64,000 nt of DNA from Solirubrobacter soli DSM 22325 (GTDB lineage Bacteria; Actinomycetota; Thermoleophilia; Solirubrobacterales; Solirubrobacteraceae), in assembly GCF_000423665.1 (NCBI RefSeq), contig NZ_AUIK01000020.1:186001-250000 (forward strand), given 5' to 3'. Both the position numbers and the translations under genes were made by a program. Positions within the stretch are counted from its first letter, which is position 1, and every line of letters starts with the position of its first letter. The notes under the pieces are model-generated. The model was given only the letters and a program-made list of their open reading frames with translations, was not told the origin of the DNA and did no database searches. Below are positions 9,087-17,157 of the stretch, piece after piece.

Positions 9087-10241
9087 GTGAAACGCCTCTC
9101 CACGTTCGCCGCGCTCGCCGTCGCCGTCGCCGCCGGTGTCACGGCCTGCGGCGGCGATGACACCCCCACCGGCGGGGCCGCCACGGGCAAGCCGGCGGCC
9201 ACGAGCAACGCCAAGTACACGACGCCGCTGAAGGGCATCTGCCCGGACACCGTGGTGGTCCAGACGAACTGGTGGCCCGAGGCCGACCACGGCGGGACCT
9301 ACCAGCTGATCGGGCCGGGCGGCAAGGTCGACGCGAACAAGAACAGCTACACAGGTCCCTTGGGCACGACCGGGATCAACCTCGAGATCCGCGCGGGCGG
9401 CCCGGCGACCGGGTTCCAGCAGGTCTCGTCGTTGCTCTATCAGGACGACTCGATCCTGCTCGGCTACGTCGGCACCGACGAGGCGATCCAGAACTCGGTG
9501 AAGGCGCCGACCGTGGCGGTGTTCGCGACCTACGACAAGAACCCGCAGATCTTCATGTGGGGCAACCCCAAGTGGGACTTCAAGAGCGTGGCTGACATCG
9601 GCAAGTCGGGTGCGAAGGTGCTGGCGTTCGACGGCGCGACCTACCTGAGCCTGTTCACCCAGAAGGGCCTGTTGAACAAGAAGCAGCTCGACACGTCCTA
9701 CAACGGGTCGCCCGCGCGGTTCGTGGCCGCCGACGGCGACGTCGTCCAGCAGGGCTTCGCCACGAACGAGCCGTACGCGTACGAGAACCAGACGCGCGGA
9801 TGGAACAAGCCGGTCAAGTTCCTGCTCGTCAACGAGTACCCGGTCTACCAGTCGGCGCTCTCGATCCGCGCCGACAAGCTGGCCGCCAACCAGGCGTGCC
9901 TGAGCAAGCTCATCCCGCTCTTCCAGCAGGCGCAGATCGATTACCTCAACGATCCCGCGCCGGTCAACAAGACGCTGGTCGACATCGTCGGCAAGCTCAA
10001 GACGAGCGGCTTCTCGATCGACGAGGGCGGCACCGCGGCGGCGGTCGAGCAGATCAAGAAGCTCAAGCTCGTCGAGAACGGCAGCGACGGCACGCTCGGC
10101 TCGTTCGACACCGCCCGGGTGCAGACGCTGATCGACACGCTGAGCCCGGTCTTCGAGGCGCAGAAGGCCAAGCTCAAGGCCGGCCTGACACCGGCCGACC
10201 TGACGACGAACGAGTTCCTCGATCCGAAGATCGCGCTCTGA
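9087..10241 (+). CDS. NMT1/THI5-like ABC substrate-binding lipoprotein
   Basis: A 384-residue binding protein. A lipobox-type signal ends at GVTACGGD (Cys near residue 21), so the mature protein is lipid anchored. The QTNWWPEADHGG segment is typical of the NMT1/THI5 group that binds HMP-type pyrimidines, riboflavin and similar ring compounds. GAAAGGA at 9074-9080 precedes the GTG start at 9087. It completes an importer with the two preceding genes. By homology alone the ligand is a small N-heterocycle, but sulfonate-like ligands cannot be excluded. Confidence 0.9.
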   Translation: MKRLSTFAALAVAVAAGVTACGGDDTPTGGAATGKPAATSNAKYTTPLKGICPDTVVVQTNWWPEADHGGTYQLIGPGGKVDANKNSYTGPLGTTGINLEIRAGGPATGFQQVSSLLYQDDSILLGYVGTDEAIQNSVKAPTVAVFATYDKNPQIFMWGNPKWDFKSVADIGKSGAKVLAFDGATYLSLFTQKGLLNKKQLDTSYNGSPARFVAADGDVVQQGFATNEPYAYENQTRGWNKPVKFLLVNEYPVYQSALSIRADKLAANQACLSKLIPLFQQAQIDYLNDPAPVNKTLVDIVGKLKTSGFSIDEGGTAAAVEQIKKLKLVENGSDGTLGSFDTARVQTLIDTLSPVFEAQKAKLKAGLTPADLTTNEFLDPKIAL

Positions 10242-10780
10242 TGCCCTGGATCGAGATCGTCGAGCCGGGGGACGCGTCCGGCGTCCTGGCCGAGGCCTAC
10301 GAGTGGCAGGCGCGCAAGCTCGGCGAGCCGGCGGCGTTCACCAAGCTCGGGAGCCTGTATCCGGAGCTGGTGTTGGAGCGGCTGCGGCTGTACAAGGTCG
10401 TCGAGGCCTGCCCGTCTTCTCTGACGCCGGTCGAGCGCGCGTTCGCGGCGTTCGTGACGTCCTCGCTCAACGGGACGCCGCACTGCGGCTCGGGGCTGCG
10501 GCTGAAGCTGGGCGAGCTCGGCGTCGACCCCGACGCGCCGGGCGACGACCCGCGGCTGACGGCGATCCGCGAGTACGCGGCGAAGCTCACGTCGGCGCCG
10601 GGCACGGTGGCGGCAGGTGACATCGAGGCGCTGCGCTCGGTCGGGCTCGGCGACCTCGAGATCCTCGACGTGAACAACATCGTCGCCTACTACAACTACA
10701 TCAACCGCGTCGCCAACGGGCTCGGGCTGCGCGAGCCGATCGCCACCGCGCATGAAGCGCTCGGGGCCGTCCCGGCGTGA
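10241..10780 (+). CDS. AhpD-like / carboxymuconolactone-decarboxylase family protein, single-Cys type
   Basis: A 179-residue all-helical protein of the peroxidase-related (CMD/AhpD) family. The usual C-x-x-C-x-x-x-H site is reduced to NGTPHCGSGL: only Cys82 remains, position 79 is Thr and the His at 86 is Leu. Two paralogues (15649 and 16179) align without gaps in this stretch. True AhpD enzymes use both cysteines to reduce peroxides, so a different chemistry or a chaperone/lyase role is possible. It overlaps the binding-protein stop (TGATG) and is itself overlapped by the next gene. Confidence 0.85.
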   Translation: MPWIEIVEPGDASGVLAEAYEWQARKLGEPAAFTKLGSLYPELVLERLRLYKVVEACPSSLTPVERAFAAFVTSSLNGTPHCGSGLRLKLGELGVDPDAPGDDPRLTAIREYAAKLTSAPGTVAAGDIEALRSVGLGDLEILDVNNIVAYYNYINRVANGLGLREPIATAHEALGAVPA

Positions 10781-11628
10781 CGCGCACCGGCATCTGGCTG
10801 TTCCCGAGCCTCGAGGCGTCTCGGCTGGTGGCGCTCGCCGAGGAGGCCGAGCGGCTCGGGCTCGACGAGCTCTGGCTCGGGGACGAAGGACCGGCGCGCG
10901 ACCCGTTCGCGCTCCTGGCAGCGGTGGCGGTGCGGACCGAGCGCCTGCGGCTGGGGATCGCGGTCACGAACCCCTACCTGCGCCTGCCCGCGATCGCGGC
11001 GACGAGCGCGTTGACGCTGCAGGAGCTCTCGGGCGGGCGGTTCGTGCTCGGGTTCGGCACCGGCGGTGGTTACGCGCTCGATCCCCTGGGCGTCCGGCCG
11101 ACGACGCCCGCCGCCGACACCGAGCGCGCGCTGCTGACGGCGCGCGCGGTCGCTTCCGGCGAGGCGTTCGCGGGCGTCGCGCATGCGATTCCGCCCGGCG
11201 GGCTGCCGCTGTTCGTCGGGTCGCGCGGGCCGCGGTTGAACCGCTTCGCCTCGCGCGCCGCCGACGGCGCGTTCGTCGGCGGCGTGCCGCTCGGCCTGCT
11301 CGACCGGGTCCTCGGATGGGCGCGCTCGGAGCGTGAGATCGAGACCGCCGTGTACCTGAACGTGGCGTTCGACTCGGCGATGCTCGAACGGCGCAGGCCC
11401 GACCTCTTGCGCGTGCTGCAGGACTCGCCGCCCTATGTGCGCGAGTACTTCGGCGACGACCACGAGAAGCTGGTCGACGAGTACATCGTCCACGGCGATG
11501 TCAGCGGCCGTGTGCAGGAGCTCGTCGCGCGCCATCGGCCGACGAGCATCGGCATCTCGCTGCTCGGCGCGGACCCGTTCGAGCTGCTGCCGCGGGCCGC
11601 GGCGGTCCTGACCGGGGTGCCGGTATGA
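10777..11628 (+). CDS. LLM-class flavin (FMN or F420)-dependent oxidoreductase A
   Basis: A 283-residue luciferase-like TIM-barrel oxidoreductase. Family hallmarks are LDELWLGDEG (about 29-38), TNPYLRLPA after the third strand, LQELSGGRFVLGFGTGGGYALDPLG (flavin-phosphate region, about 82-106) and a C-terminal VVGS-like barrel strand. Members oxidise or reduce small molecules with FMNH2/O2 or F420; which cofactor applies here is undetermined. The GTG at 10777 overlaps the AhpD-like stop and the ATG of the next LLM gene overlaps its own stop. Confidence 0.88.
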   Translation: MTRTGIWLFPSLEASRLVALAEEAERLGLDELWLGDEGPARDPFALLAAVAVRTERLRLGIAVTNPYLRLPAIAATSALTLQELSGGRFVLGFGTGGGYALDPLGVRPTTPAADTERALLTARAVASGEAFAGVAHAIPPGGLPLFVGSRGPRLNRFASRAADGAFVGGVPLGLLDRVLGWARSEREIETAVYLNVAFDSAMLERRRPDLLRVLQDSPPYVREYFGDDHEKLVDEYIVHGDVSGRVQELVARHRPTSIGISLLGADPFELLPRAAAVLTGVPV

Positions 11629-12665
11629 GCGTCGGCGTCATCTCCCACATCCACAACCCGACGCTGGCCGACGTCCGTTCGCTGGCCGTCGAGGCCGAGG
11701 CGGCGGGCGCCGACTGGCTCGGCGTGCCCGACGCGTTCTGGTGGCGCGACAGTTGGCTGCTCGCCGCCGAGGCCGCCCGCGCCACGTCCGCGCTGGCGGT
11801 CGGCCCGCTGGTCACCAACCCGTACCTGCGTCACCCGTTCCACACGACCGCCGCCGTGGCGACGCTGCAGGAGCTGGCCGGCGACCGCGTCCGGCTCGGG
11901 CTCGGCGCCGGCGGGAGCGAGCTGCCGGCGTCCACGGGCATCGACCGCGGCGACGCCGCCGAGCGGATCGTCGAGCTCGTCGCGCTGATCCGCCGCGTCG
12001 CCGGAGGCGCGCCGCTGAGCGAGACGAGCCGGCGGGGACTCGAGGTCCCGCTCACGCCGCCGCGGGTCGTGGTCGCCGGCCGCGCGCCGAGCGTCCTGCG
12101 CGCGGGCGCCGCCGTCGCCGACGACGTCCTCCTGTGGGCGGTGCCGCGCAGCGAGTTGGCCTGGGCGGCCGGCCTCGCCCGCCGCGGCGACCCCCGCGTG
12201 GCGGCGGGCGGCGACGCGGCGGGCGCGCCCGGCGGCGACCTGCGCGCGGCCGCGGGCGCGGCCGGCGCCGGCGAGCCGCGCGTGGCGGCGAGCGGCGGCG
12301 CGGCGGCGCCGCGCGTCATCTGGGCGCCCCTGCTCGTGAACGGCGACGCGACGCCGCACGCCGCCGCGTACGCGGCGCTCAACAGCCGGCCCGCCACGCG
12401 GCGGGCGTGGGGGCTCGACGAGGGTCGGGTGGACGAGATCCGGCGCGGGCTCGTGGCCGGCGAGGCCGTCGAGCGGCTCGTGCCCGAGGCGGTGCTGCGC
12501 GACGTGATCGTACGCGCCGACGCGGCCGCCGAGGCCGCGGCGCTGGCCCGGGGGATCGGCGCGGACGCGATCGCGGTGCCCGCCCACAGCGTCGCGGAGG
12601 TGGCACCGCGCGTCGCCTGGGCGCGCGCGGTGCTCGCACAGAGTCGCGAGGCCGTCGCCGCGTAG
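11625..12665 (+). CDS. LLM-class flavin-dependent oxidoreductase B with Ala/Gly-rich insert
   Basis: A 346-residue luciferase-like protein. VTNPYLRHPFHT and LQELAGDRVRLGLGAGGSEL are the family segments. Residues about 188-230 are a low-complexity Ala/Gly/Pro insert in which GDPRVAAGG and GEPRVAASGG recur 30 residues apart. The insert lies between barrel strands and explains the length over paralogue A. It is the last gene of the left arm and ends 178 nt from the convergent right arm, in a GC-rich tandem-repeat spacer. Its substrate is unknown. Confidence 0.85.
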   Translation: MSVGVISHIHNPTLADVRSLAVEAEAAGADWLGVPDAFWWRDSWLLAAEAARATSALAVGPLVTNPYLRHPFHTTAAVATLQELAGDRVRLGLGAGGSELPASTGIDRGDAAERIVELVALIRRVAGGAPLSETSRRGLEVPLTPPRVVVAGRAPSVLRAGAAVADDVLLWAVPRSELAWAAGLARRGDPRVAAGGDAAGAPGGDLRAAAGAAGAGEPRVAASGGAAAPRVIWAPLLVNGDATPHAAAYAALNSRPATRRAWGLDEGRVDEIRRGLVAGEAVERLVPEAVLRDVIVRADAAAEAAALARGIGADAIAVPAHSVAEVAPRVAWARAVLAQSREAVAA

Positions 12666-12843
12666 CGCGTCGTCGCGTCGTGCCGCGCGGGGCGTCGTCG
12701 CGCCACGCCATGCGGCGGCGTCGCGCCACGCCATGCGGCGGCGTCACGCCACGCCATGCGGCGGCGTCACGCCACGCCACCCCGCGGCGCGCCGCGGCGC
12801 GGCGCGGCGCGGCGCGGCGCGGCGCGGCGCGGCGCGGCGCGGG
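12666..12843. repeat. GC-rich tandem repeats between convergent operons
   Basis: Two repeat blocks fill the spacer. At 12698-12766 are three copies of a 23-bp unit (TCRCGCCACGCCATGCGGCGG core) with a fourth, truncated copy to 12780. At about 12790-12841 is a pentamer run of roughly ten GGCGC units. No gene is supported here. The pentamer run could act as a hairpin-forming barrier between the two convergent operons. Confidence 0.85.
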
Positions 12844-13677
12844 TCAGCGCAGCGCCGGGAGGATCTCTTCCGCCAGCGCTTCGAGCGTGCGCAGCGAGGT
12901 GGCGTCGTCGCGGCCGGGCATCAGTGAGACGTCGGCGAGGCCGAGGTCGCGGTAGGCGGCGAGTTGCTCGGTGAGGTAGGCGGGTGGGCCGGCGAGGGCG
13001 TCGTCGCTCTCGACGACGGCATCGGCGACCTGCAGCGCGATCCGCATCGCCAGGTCTCCTCCGCCGCGATCGAACCACTCGCGCGCGGTCGCCGCGAACG
13101 CAGAGGGTGGCGTGGTGCGGGCTTGGAAGCCGAGGCCGTGGCGCAGCGCGCGTTCGAACGTCGGCCGCCCGCCGGCGAGCCACAGCGGTGGGCCGCCGAC
13201 CGTGAACGGCACGGGTGAGAGGCGGCCGTCGGGCGGGAGCGTCACCTGTTCGCCCGCGAACGGCTCGCCCGCGAACGCGGCGCGCACCACTCGGATGAAC
13301 TCGTCGAAGCGCGTCCCGCGGGCCTTGAACGACAGTCCGCGGAAGGCGAACTCGCGCTCCCATATCCCCGGTGTCACCACGAGGAAGAACCGGCCTTCGG
13401 TGAGCTGGTCGAGCGTCGCCGCCTGCTTGGCCACGTACAGCGGGTCGCGCAGCGGGAGCACCGCGGCGCCGACGCCGATCGCCAGCGAGGGATGCCGGCC
13501 CGCCAGCCAGGCGAGCTCCGCGAACGGCTCCAGCCCGCCCGACCACTGGGGGAAGTCGGGCACGACGAGCAGGCCGTCGCCGAGCCACAGCGTGTCCACC
13601 CGCGCCGCCTCGGCCGCTGCGGCCACGCGCTTCACGCCCGCCAGCGACGTACCCCACGGCGAGACGCCGACGCGCAT
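12844..13677 (-). CDS. LLM-class flavin-dependent oxidoreductase C
   Basis: A 277-residue luciferase-like protein beginning MRVGVSPWGTSLAG. VDTLWLGDGLLVVPDF, LPLRDPLYVAKQAATLDQL and EGRFFLVVTPGIWEREF are the family segments. GIWEREFAFRG matches the position of the flavin-binding loop of N5,N10-methylene-H4MPT-reductase-like members. ATG 13677 overlaps by one base the TGA of the upstream gene D, so it is the last gene of the right arm. The cofactor (F420 or FMN) and substrate are not deducible. Confidence 0.88.
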   Translation of the reverse strand: MRVGVSPWGTSLAGVKRVAAAAEAARVDTLWLGDGLLVVPDFPQWSGGLEPFAELAWLAGRHPSLAIGVGAAVLPLRDPLYVAKQAATLDQLTEGRFFLVVTPGIWEREFAFRGLSFKARGTRFDEFIRVVRAAFAGEPFAGEQVTLPPDGRLSPVPFTVGGPPLWLAGGRPTFERALRHGLGFQARTTPPSAFAATAREWFDRGGGDLAMRIALQVADAVVESDDALAGPPAYLTEQLAAYRDLGLADVSLMPGRDDATSLRTLEALAEEILPALR

Positions 13678-14633
13678 CACAGGAGCCGCGCCCGCGCGGC
13701 GACATCGGCGACCTCGTTCACGTACGCGACGGTGTACTCGTGTGCGTGGAAGGCGACGAGCTCGGGCCGCGCGAACTCGACCGTGCGCGCGATCGTCGCC
13801 GCCACCTCCTCCTGCGAGCCCGCGATCGCGTACCGGCTCGTCACGCGATCCGGCACGAGCACCGCCGCGGCCGCCGGACCCTCGAAGTGGACCGCCGCGC
13901 GCAGCTCTTCCACGTGCGCGTCCGTGATCTCGAGGGCGGCGCGCTCCTCCGGCGGCAGGTCGACCGTGATGTAGGCGAAGTGGCCGCGCAGCTCCTCGAC
14001 GTGCTCGTCGGTCCACGCGGCGGACGGGTTCCAGACGATCGTCGGTCGCCGCCCACGGGCGCGGATGCCCTCGATCAGCTCCGGCACCGCGTCGACCGGC
14101 TGGCCGGCCAGGATCACCCAGTCAGCGCGGTCGGCGGCCAGCCGCCGGACGCGCGGGCCGCGACCCGCGATCGCGACCGGCAGGCGCTCGGGCGACCACG
14201 GGATCGCCGCGTGCGCGGCGGTGAACTCGCCCTCGTGATCGACGACCTCGCCGGCCAGCAGCCGGTCGACCACGTCGACGGTCTCCGTCAAGGCCGTGAA
14301 CGGGCGCGCCGGCCGCAGCCCCAACGGTCCGAAGACCATGTTGCCGCCGACGCCGAGGCCGGCGACGACGCGGCCGGGAGCGAGCTCGGCGAGCGTCGCC
14401 AATGCCACCGCGGTCGTGACCGGGTGACGGCTGTGCGGGTTGGTGATCGCGGGGACGAGCGCGATCCGCCGCGTCGCCGTGGCGACCGCCGCCAGCGTCA
14501 CGTAGATGTCACGCTCGATGCCCTCGTCCGCGAGCAGCAGCGCGGCGGCGCCGCGCTCCTCCGCCGCGCGAGCGATCGCCACCAGCTCGGGGACGGGTCG
14601 CACCCCGTGGATCCACAGCGCCCAGCGCGTCAT
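13677..14633 (-). CDS. LLM-class flavin-dependent oxidoreductase D
   Basis: A 318-residue luciferase-like protein starting at ATG 14633 (MTRWALWIHGVRPVPEL). AALLLADEGIERDIYVTLAA, AITNPHSRHPVTTA and LAPGRVVAGLGVGGNMVFGP are the recognisable barrel segments. It is closest in layout to paralogue A (a short LADEGIERD/LGDEGPARD motif in both). The start overlaps the stop of gene E by 4 nt and its stop overlaps the start of gene C by 1 nt, so D sits inside a fully coupled operon. Confidence 0.88.
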   Translation of the reverse strand: MTRWALWIHGVRPVPELVAIARAAEERGAAALLLADEGIERDIYVTLAAVATATRRIALVPAITNPHSRHPVTTAVALATLAELAPGRVVAGLGVGGNMVFGPLGLRPARPFTALTETVDVVDRLLAGEVVDHEGEFTAAHAAIPWSPERLPVAIAGRGPRVRRLAADRADWVILAGQPVDAVPELIEGIRARGRRPTIVWNPSAAWTDEHVEELRGHFAYITVDLPPEERAALEITDAHVEELRAAVHFEGPAAAAVLVPDRVTSRYAIAGSQEEVAATIARTVEFARPELVAFHAHEYTVAYVNEVADVAARARLL

Positions 14634-15652
14634 GCGGCTCCGACCGGCGGCTGGATCGCGGGCAGGACCTCGGTCGCCAGCAGCCGGAACGACTCGTCCC
14701 GCGGCGTGCCCTGGATCTGTGCGATCAGGCCGTGGATGCCGGCCGCCGCGTACTCGCTCAGGCGCCGCGCCACGTGGCCGGGCTCGCCCGCGGCGGTGAA
14801 CGTGTCGATCAGCTCGTCGGTGACGTACCGTGCGCCGGCTGCCGGCCCGTCGTCGCGCACGGCCGCGGCGACCGCCGCGATCGCCTCGGGATCGGCGCCG
14901 GACTCGTCCGTCACGACCGGCTCGACGCGGTACAGGTAGTACGCGAGCGGCTCCTTGACCGCCTCGCGCGCGGCGTCGTGATCGGTCGCGACCGCGGTCA
15001 TCAGCGGCGCCGCGATGTCGAGGTCGGCGAGCGTGCGCCCACTCAGCCGGGCGCCCTCGTCGACCAGCGCCAACGCCCACTTGACGTAGCCGATCGACAT
15101 GATCGCGCCCAGTTCGACGGCGTCCGCCCATTGCCCCGCCGCCCGCATCATGCGCCGGTTGACCGCGCCGATGTAGAGCGGGAGGTCGCGGCGCAGCGGC
15201 TCGAAGTCGAGCCGTGCCCGCGGTGACACCGTGTAGATCTCGCTCTCGATCCCGGGCTCGCCCCGCAGCAGCGCGCGGATGATCCGGATCGCCTCGACGG
15301 TCGCGGTCAGCGGCTTGGCCGTGCGCGGGTCGTCCTCACCGAGGTTGCGCAGGTTCCACAGCGACGCGCCGAGCCCGAGCTTCAGACGCCCGCCGGAGAG
15401 CTCGTCGAGCGACGCGGCCTCCATCGCGATCACCGACGGGTGCCGGTGGAACGGGTTGACGACGCCGATGCCGATCCCGATCTCGCTCGTGGCCGCGGCG
15501 ATCGCCGCCGCCTGCGTGAATGCGCCGCGGTGATGGCCGTTCTCGTTGATCCAGACCTCGGCGAACCCGAGTTCCTCCGCCAACCGCGCGTCGGCGACCG
15601 AGGCGGCGATCGGCCAGTCGTTCTGGAGTGACACCGACAGCCGGGCGCTCAT
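14630..15652 (-). CDS. LLM-class flavin-dependent oxidoreductase E
   Basis: A 340-residue luciferase-like protein starting at ATG 15652 (MSARLSVSLQNDWP). EVWINENGHHRGAFTQAAA, VVNPFHRHPSVIAMEA and DELSGGRLKLGLGASLWNL are family segments. The C-terminal GEPGHVARRLSEYAAAGIHGL is the usual substrate-gating end. It is the longest true paralogue of the right arm. Both ends overlap neighbours by 4 nt (AhpD-like upstream, LLM D downstream). Confidence 0.88.
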   Translation of the reverse strand: MSARLSVSLQNDWPIAASVADARLAEELGFAEVWINENGHHRGAFTQAAAIAAATSEIGIGIGVVNPFHRHPSVIAMEAASLDELSGGRLKLGLGASLWNLRNLGEDDPRTAKPLTATVEAIRIIRALLRGEPGIESEIYTVSPRARLDFEPLRRDLPLYIGAVNRRMMRAAGQWADAVELGAIMSIGYVKWALALVDEGARLSGRTLADLDIAAPLMTAVATDHDAAREAVKEPLAYYLYRVEPVVTDESGADPEAIAAVAAAVRDDGPAAGARYVTDELIDTFTAAGEPGHVARRLSEYAAAGIHGLIAQIQGTPRDESFRLLATEVLPAIQPPVGAA

Positions 15653-16182
15653 CCTTCGTGCAGGAGGCCGAGGCCGGTCGCGACGCGGTTGATGTACGAG
15701 TAGTACGCCGCGATGTCGTTGACGTCGAGGATGTCGAGATCGCTCCAGCCGGCGCCGCGGAGCGCGTCGACGTCGGCCTCGACGATCTCGCCCGGCCGGC
15801 GGACGAGCTTGCGCGTGTAGTCCAACAGCGCGTCGACGGCCGGATCGCCGGCGCTCGCCGTCTCCGGCTCGGCCTTGATCGCCGCCGCCAGCTCGCCGCG
15901 GCCGGCCTCCTCGAGCTTGGTCGTGTGACCGACGGTGCAGAAGCGGCAGCCGTTGAGCACGGAGGTGAGCAGCGCGACCGCGCGGCGCGCCCACGGCGGG
16001 ACGCCGGACGGCGCCGACTCGACGACGTCGTAGAGCCGCAGGCGCCGCTCGACGAGGTCCGGATAGAGGCTGCCGAGCTGCGTGAGCTCGGTGACGAAGC
16101 CCAGCTTGTCGTGCTGGACCTCGTAGGCCTCCGCCAGCGCGCCCGTCGCGTCCTCGGGCGCGACCGTGGTGATCCAGGTCAC
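15649..16182 (-). CDS. AhpD-like peroxidase-related protein with intact CxxCxxxH
   Basis: A 177-residue AhpD/CMD-family protein. It keeps the full site NGCRFCTVGH (Cys79, Cys82, His86), unlike its two paralogues in the cluster. In AhpD this site supports thiol-dependent hydroperoxide reduction. The GTG at 16182 overlaps the upstream gene's TGA by 4 nt. Placed between a single-Cys paralogue and three LLM oxidoreductases, it could remove peroxide made by uncoupled flavin oxygenases, or act in the pathway itself. Confidence 0.88.
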   Translation of the reverse strand: MTWITTVAPEDATGALAEAYEVQHDKLGFVTELTQLGSLYPDLVERRLRLYDVVESAPSGVPPWARRAVALLTSVLNGCRFCTVGHTTKLEEAGRGELAAAIKAEPETASAGDPAVDALLDYTRKLVRRPGEIVEADVDALRGAGWSDLDILDVNDIAAYYSYINRVATGLGLLHEG

Positions 16183-16745
16183 GCGGGGACCGTGTCGAAC
16201 GCCGGGAAGTCCGCCTCGACCTCGGTCAGCAGACCCAGCCCGTTCGCCACGCGGTTGGTGTAGTTCAGGTGCGCGACCTGGTTGTTGAGGTCCACGATCT
16301 CGTGGTCGCCGAGACCCGCGGCGCGCAGCGCCTCGATGTCACCCACCGCGATCGCCCCCGGGTCGCGCGTGAGCTTGTCGGCGTAGCGGGCCACCGCGGC
16401 GTCGGCGGCCCCGAGCCCGTCGTAGACCCCCGCCTCGACGGCGTCCACGGCCTCCGGCGTCAGCCCGAGCTCGAGCAGCTTGATCCGCGAGCGCGACGTG
16501 CAGTGCGGCGTCCGGTTGACCGCCGACGCCACGTGGCCGGCCAGGGTCCGCTGGAGCGGCGTCAGCGCACTCGAGGCGTTCTCGCTCGCCTTGTACAGCA
16601 CGAGCCGCGCGTGGACCAGCTCGGGCTCCAGGCTGCCGAGCTGGGTGAACTCCGTGGGTCGGCCGAGCCGCTGCGACTGCCAGGCGTAGGACTCGGCCAG
16701 TCGGCCGGTGGCCGCTTCCGGAGAGATCGTCGAGATCCAGGGCAT
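16179..16745 (-). CDS. AhpD-like family protein, single-Cys type (first gene of right arm)
   Basis: A 188-residue AhpD/CMD-family protein starting MPWISTISPEAATG. The active-site stretch reads NRTPHCTSRS: Thr79, Cys82 and Ser86 replace the C/C/H of the middle paralogue. It matches the left-arm copy at 10241 in this substitution (TPHC). The ATG at 16745 has no Shine-Dalgarno and follows the shared inverted repeat, which supports a leaderless start for the right-arm operon. Confidence 0.85.
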   Translation of the reverse strand: MPWISTISPEAATGRLAESYAWQSQRLGRPTEFTQLGSLEPELVHARLVLYKASENASSALTPLQRTLAGHVASAVNRTPHCTSRSRIKLLELGLTPEAVDAVEAGVYDGLGAADAAVARYADKLTRDPGAIAVGDIEALRAAGLGDHEIVDLNNQVAHLNYTNRVANGLGLLTEVEADFPAFDTVPA

Positions 16746-16798
16746 GCTGCCGCAGTCTACGGCAATCTCGACAAATCTGATCGAGAAACTCTAGTTTC
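16746..16798 (-). promoter_or_regulatory. Inverted-repeat operator and promoter of the right AhpD/LLM operon
   Basis: On the minus strand TTCTCGA, 9 nt, TCGAGAT (16787-16765) repeats the left-arm motif; 16 of 22 positions match without gaps, and most differences are transitions. A -10-like TAGACT (16759-16754) lies 8 nt before the ATG. A second palindrome, GAAACT-CT-AGTTTC, abuts it at 16785-16798. Spacing to the ATG differs from the left arm by only 1 nt. Confidence 0.55.
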
Positions 16799-17019
16799 GG
16801 TCGGCGGACCGGGATGTCCAGGCCCGGCCCGCCACCACCGATGCTGTCTTCGCCGCCGCGGGAGGAGAGAGTTCGCGACGACCGGAGGGATGATCGCGCA
16901 CCCTCGGCGGCCCTCAATCGACCGGAGGTCCTACGTGACGCGTTCACAAGTGCCAGCGCGGCGAAGCGCCGGAAGGCGGTGCCTGGCGTCCAGGAGCGAG
17001 GCGCGCTACGGTCCAGTTC
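16799..17019. other. Non-coding stretch between right-arm promoter and small membrane ORF
   Basis: No convincing gene, repeat or RNA was recognised in these 221 nt. Short open frames here lack ribosome binding sites and family features. Confidence 0.4.
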
Positions 17020-17157
17020 GTGCTCGCGCACTTCAATCACCATGAGCCCGAAGACCGGCTCCCGTGGCCGTGGATCGCCACGATCGCGGTCGCCCTCGTC
17101 CTGGCCGTCGCGACGCTGGCGCTGATCGTGCCCGACGCGATCGCGCCGACCATCTGA
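17020..17157 (+). CDS. Possible 45-residue single-span membrane protein
   Basis: GTG-started short frame reading VLAHFNHHEPEDRLPWPW, then one hydrophobic helix (ATIAVALVLAVATLALIV), ending APTI. The polar head plus a single span is typical of small actinobacterial membrane proteins. There is no clear ribosome binding site, so expression is uncertain. It is followed directly by three ACCCCCGGG-type repeats. Confidence 0.35.
   Translation: MLAHFNHHEPEDRLPWPWIATIAVALVLAVATLALIVPDAIAPTI

Noticed and set aside
12698..12842. Short repeats considered as a CRISPR array
   Set aside because: The 23-bp units are directly abutting with no spacers, and no cas gene is present. It is a minisatellite.
12733..12974. 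Arg/Ala-rich open frames across the tandem repeats
   Set aside because: They are translations of the repeat, without ribosome binding sites or homology, and they run into the 3' end of LLM C.
10777..15652. Naming an LLM gene rutA
   Set aside because: No other Rut-pathway gene (rutB-F) is present, and the LLM family is too large for a name to be read from these motifs.
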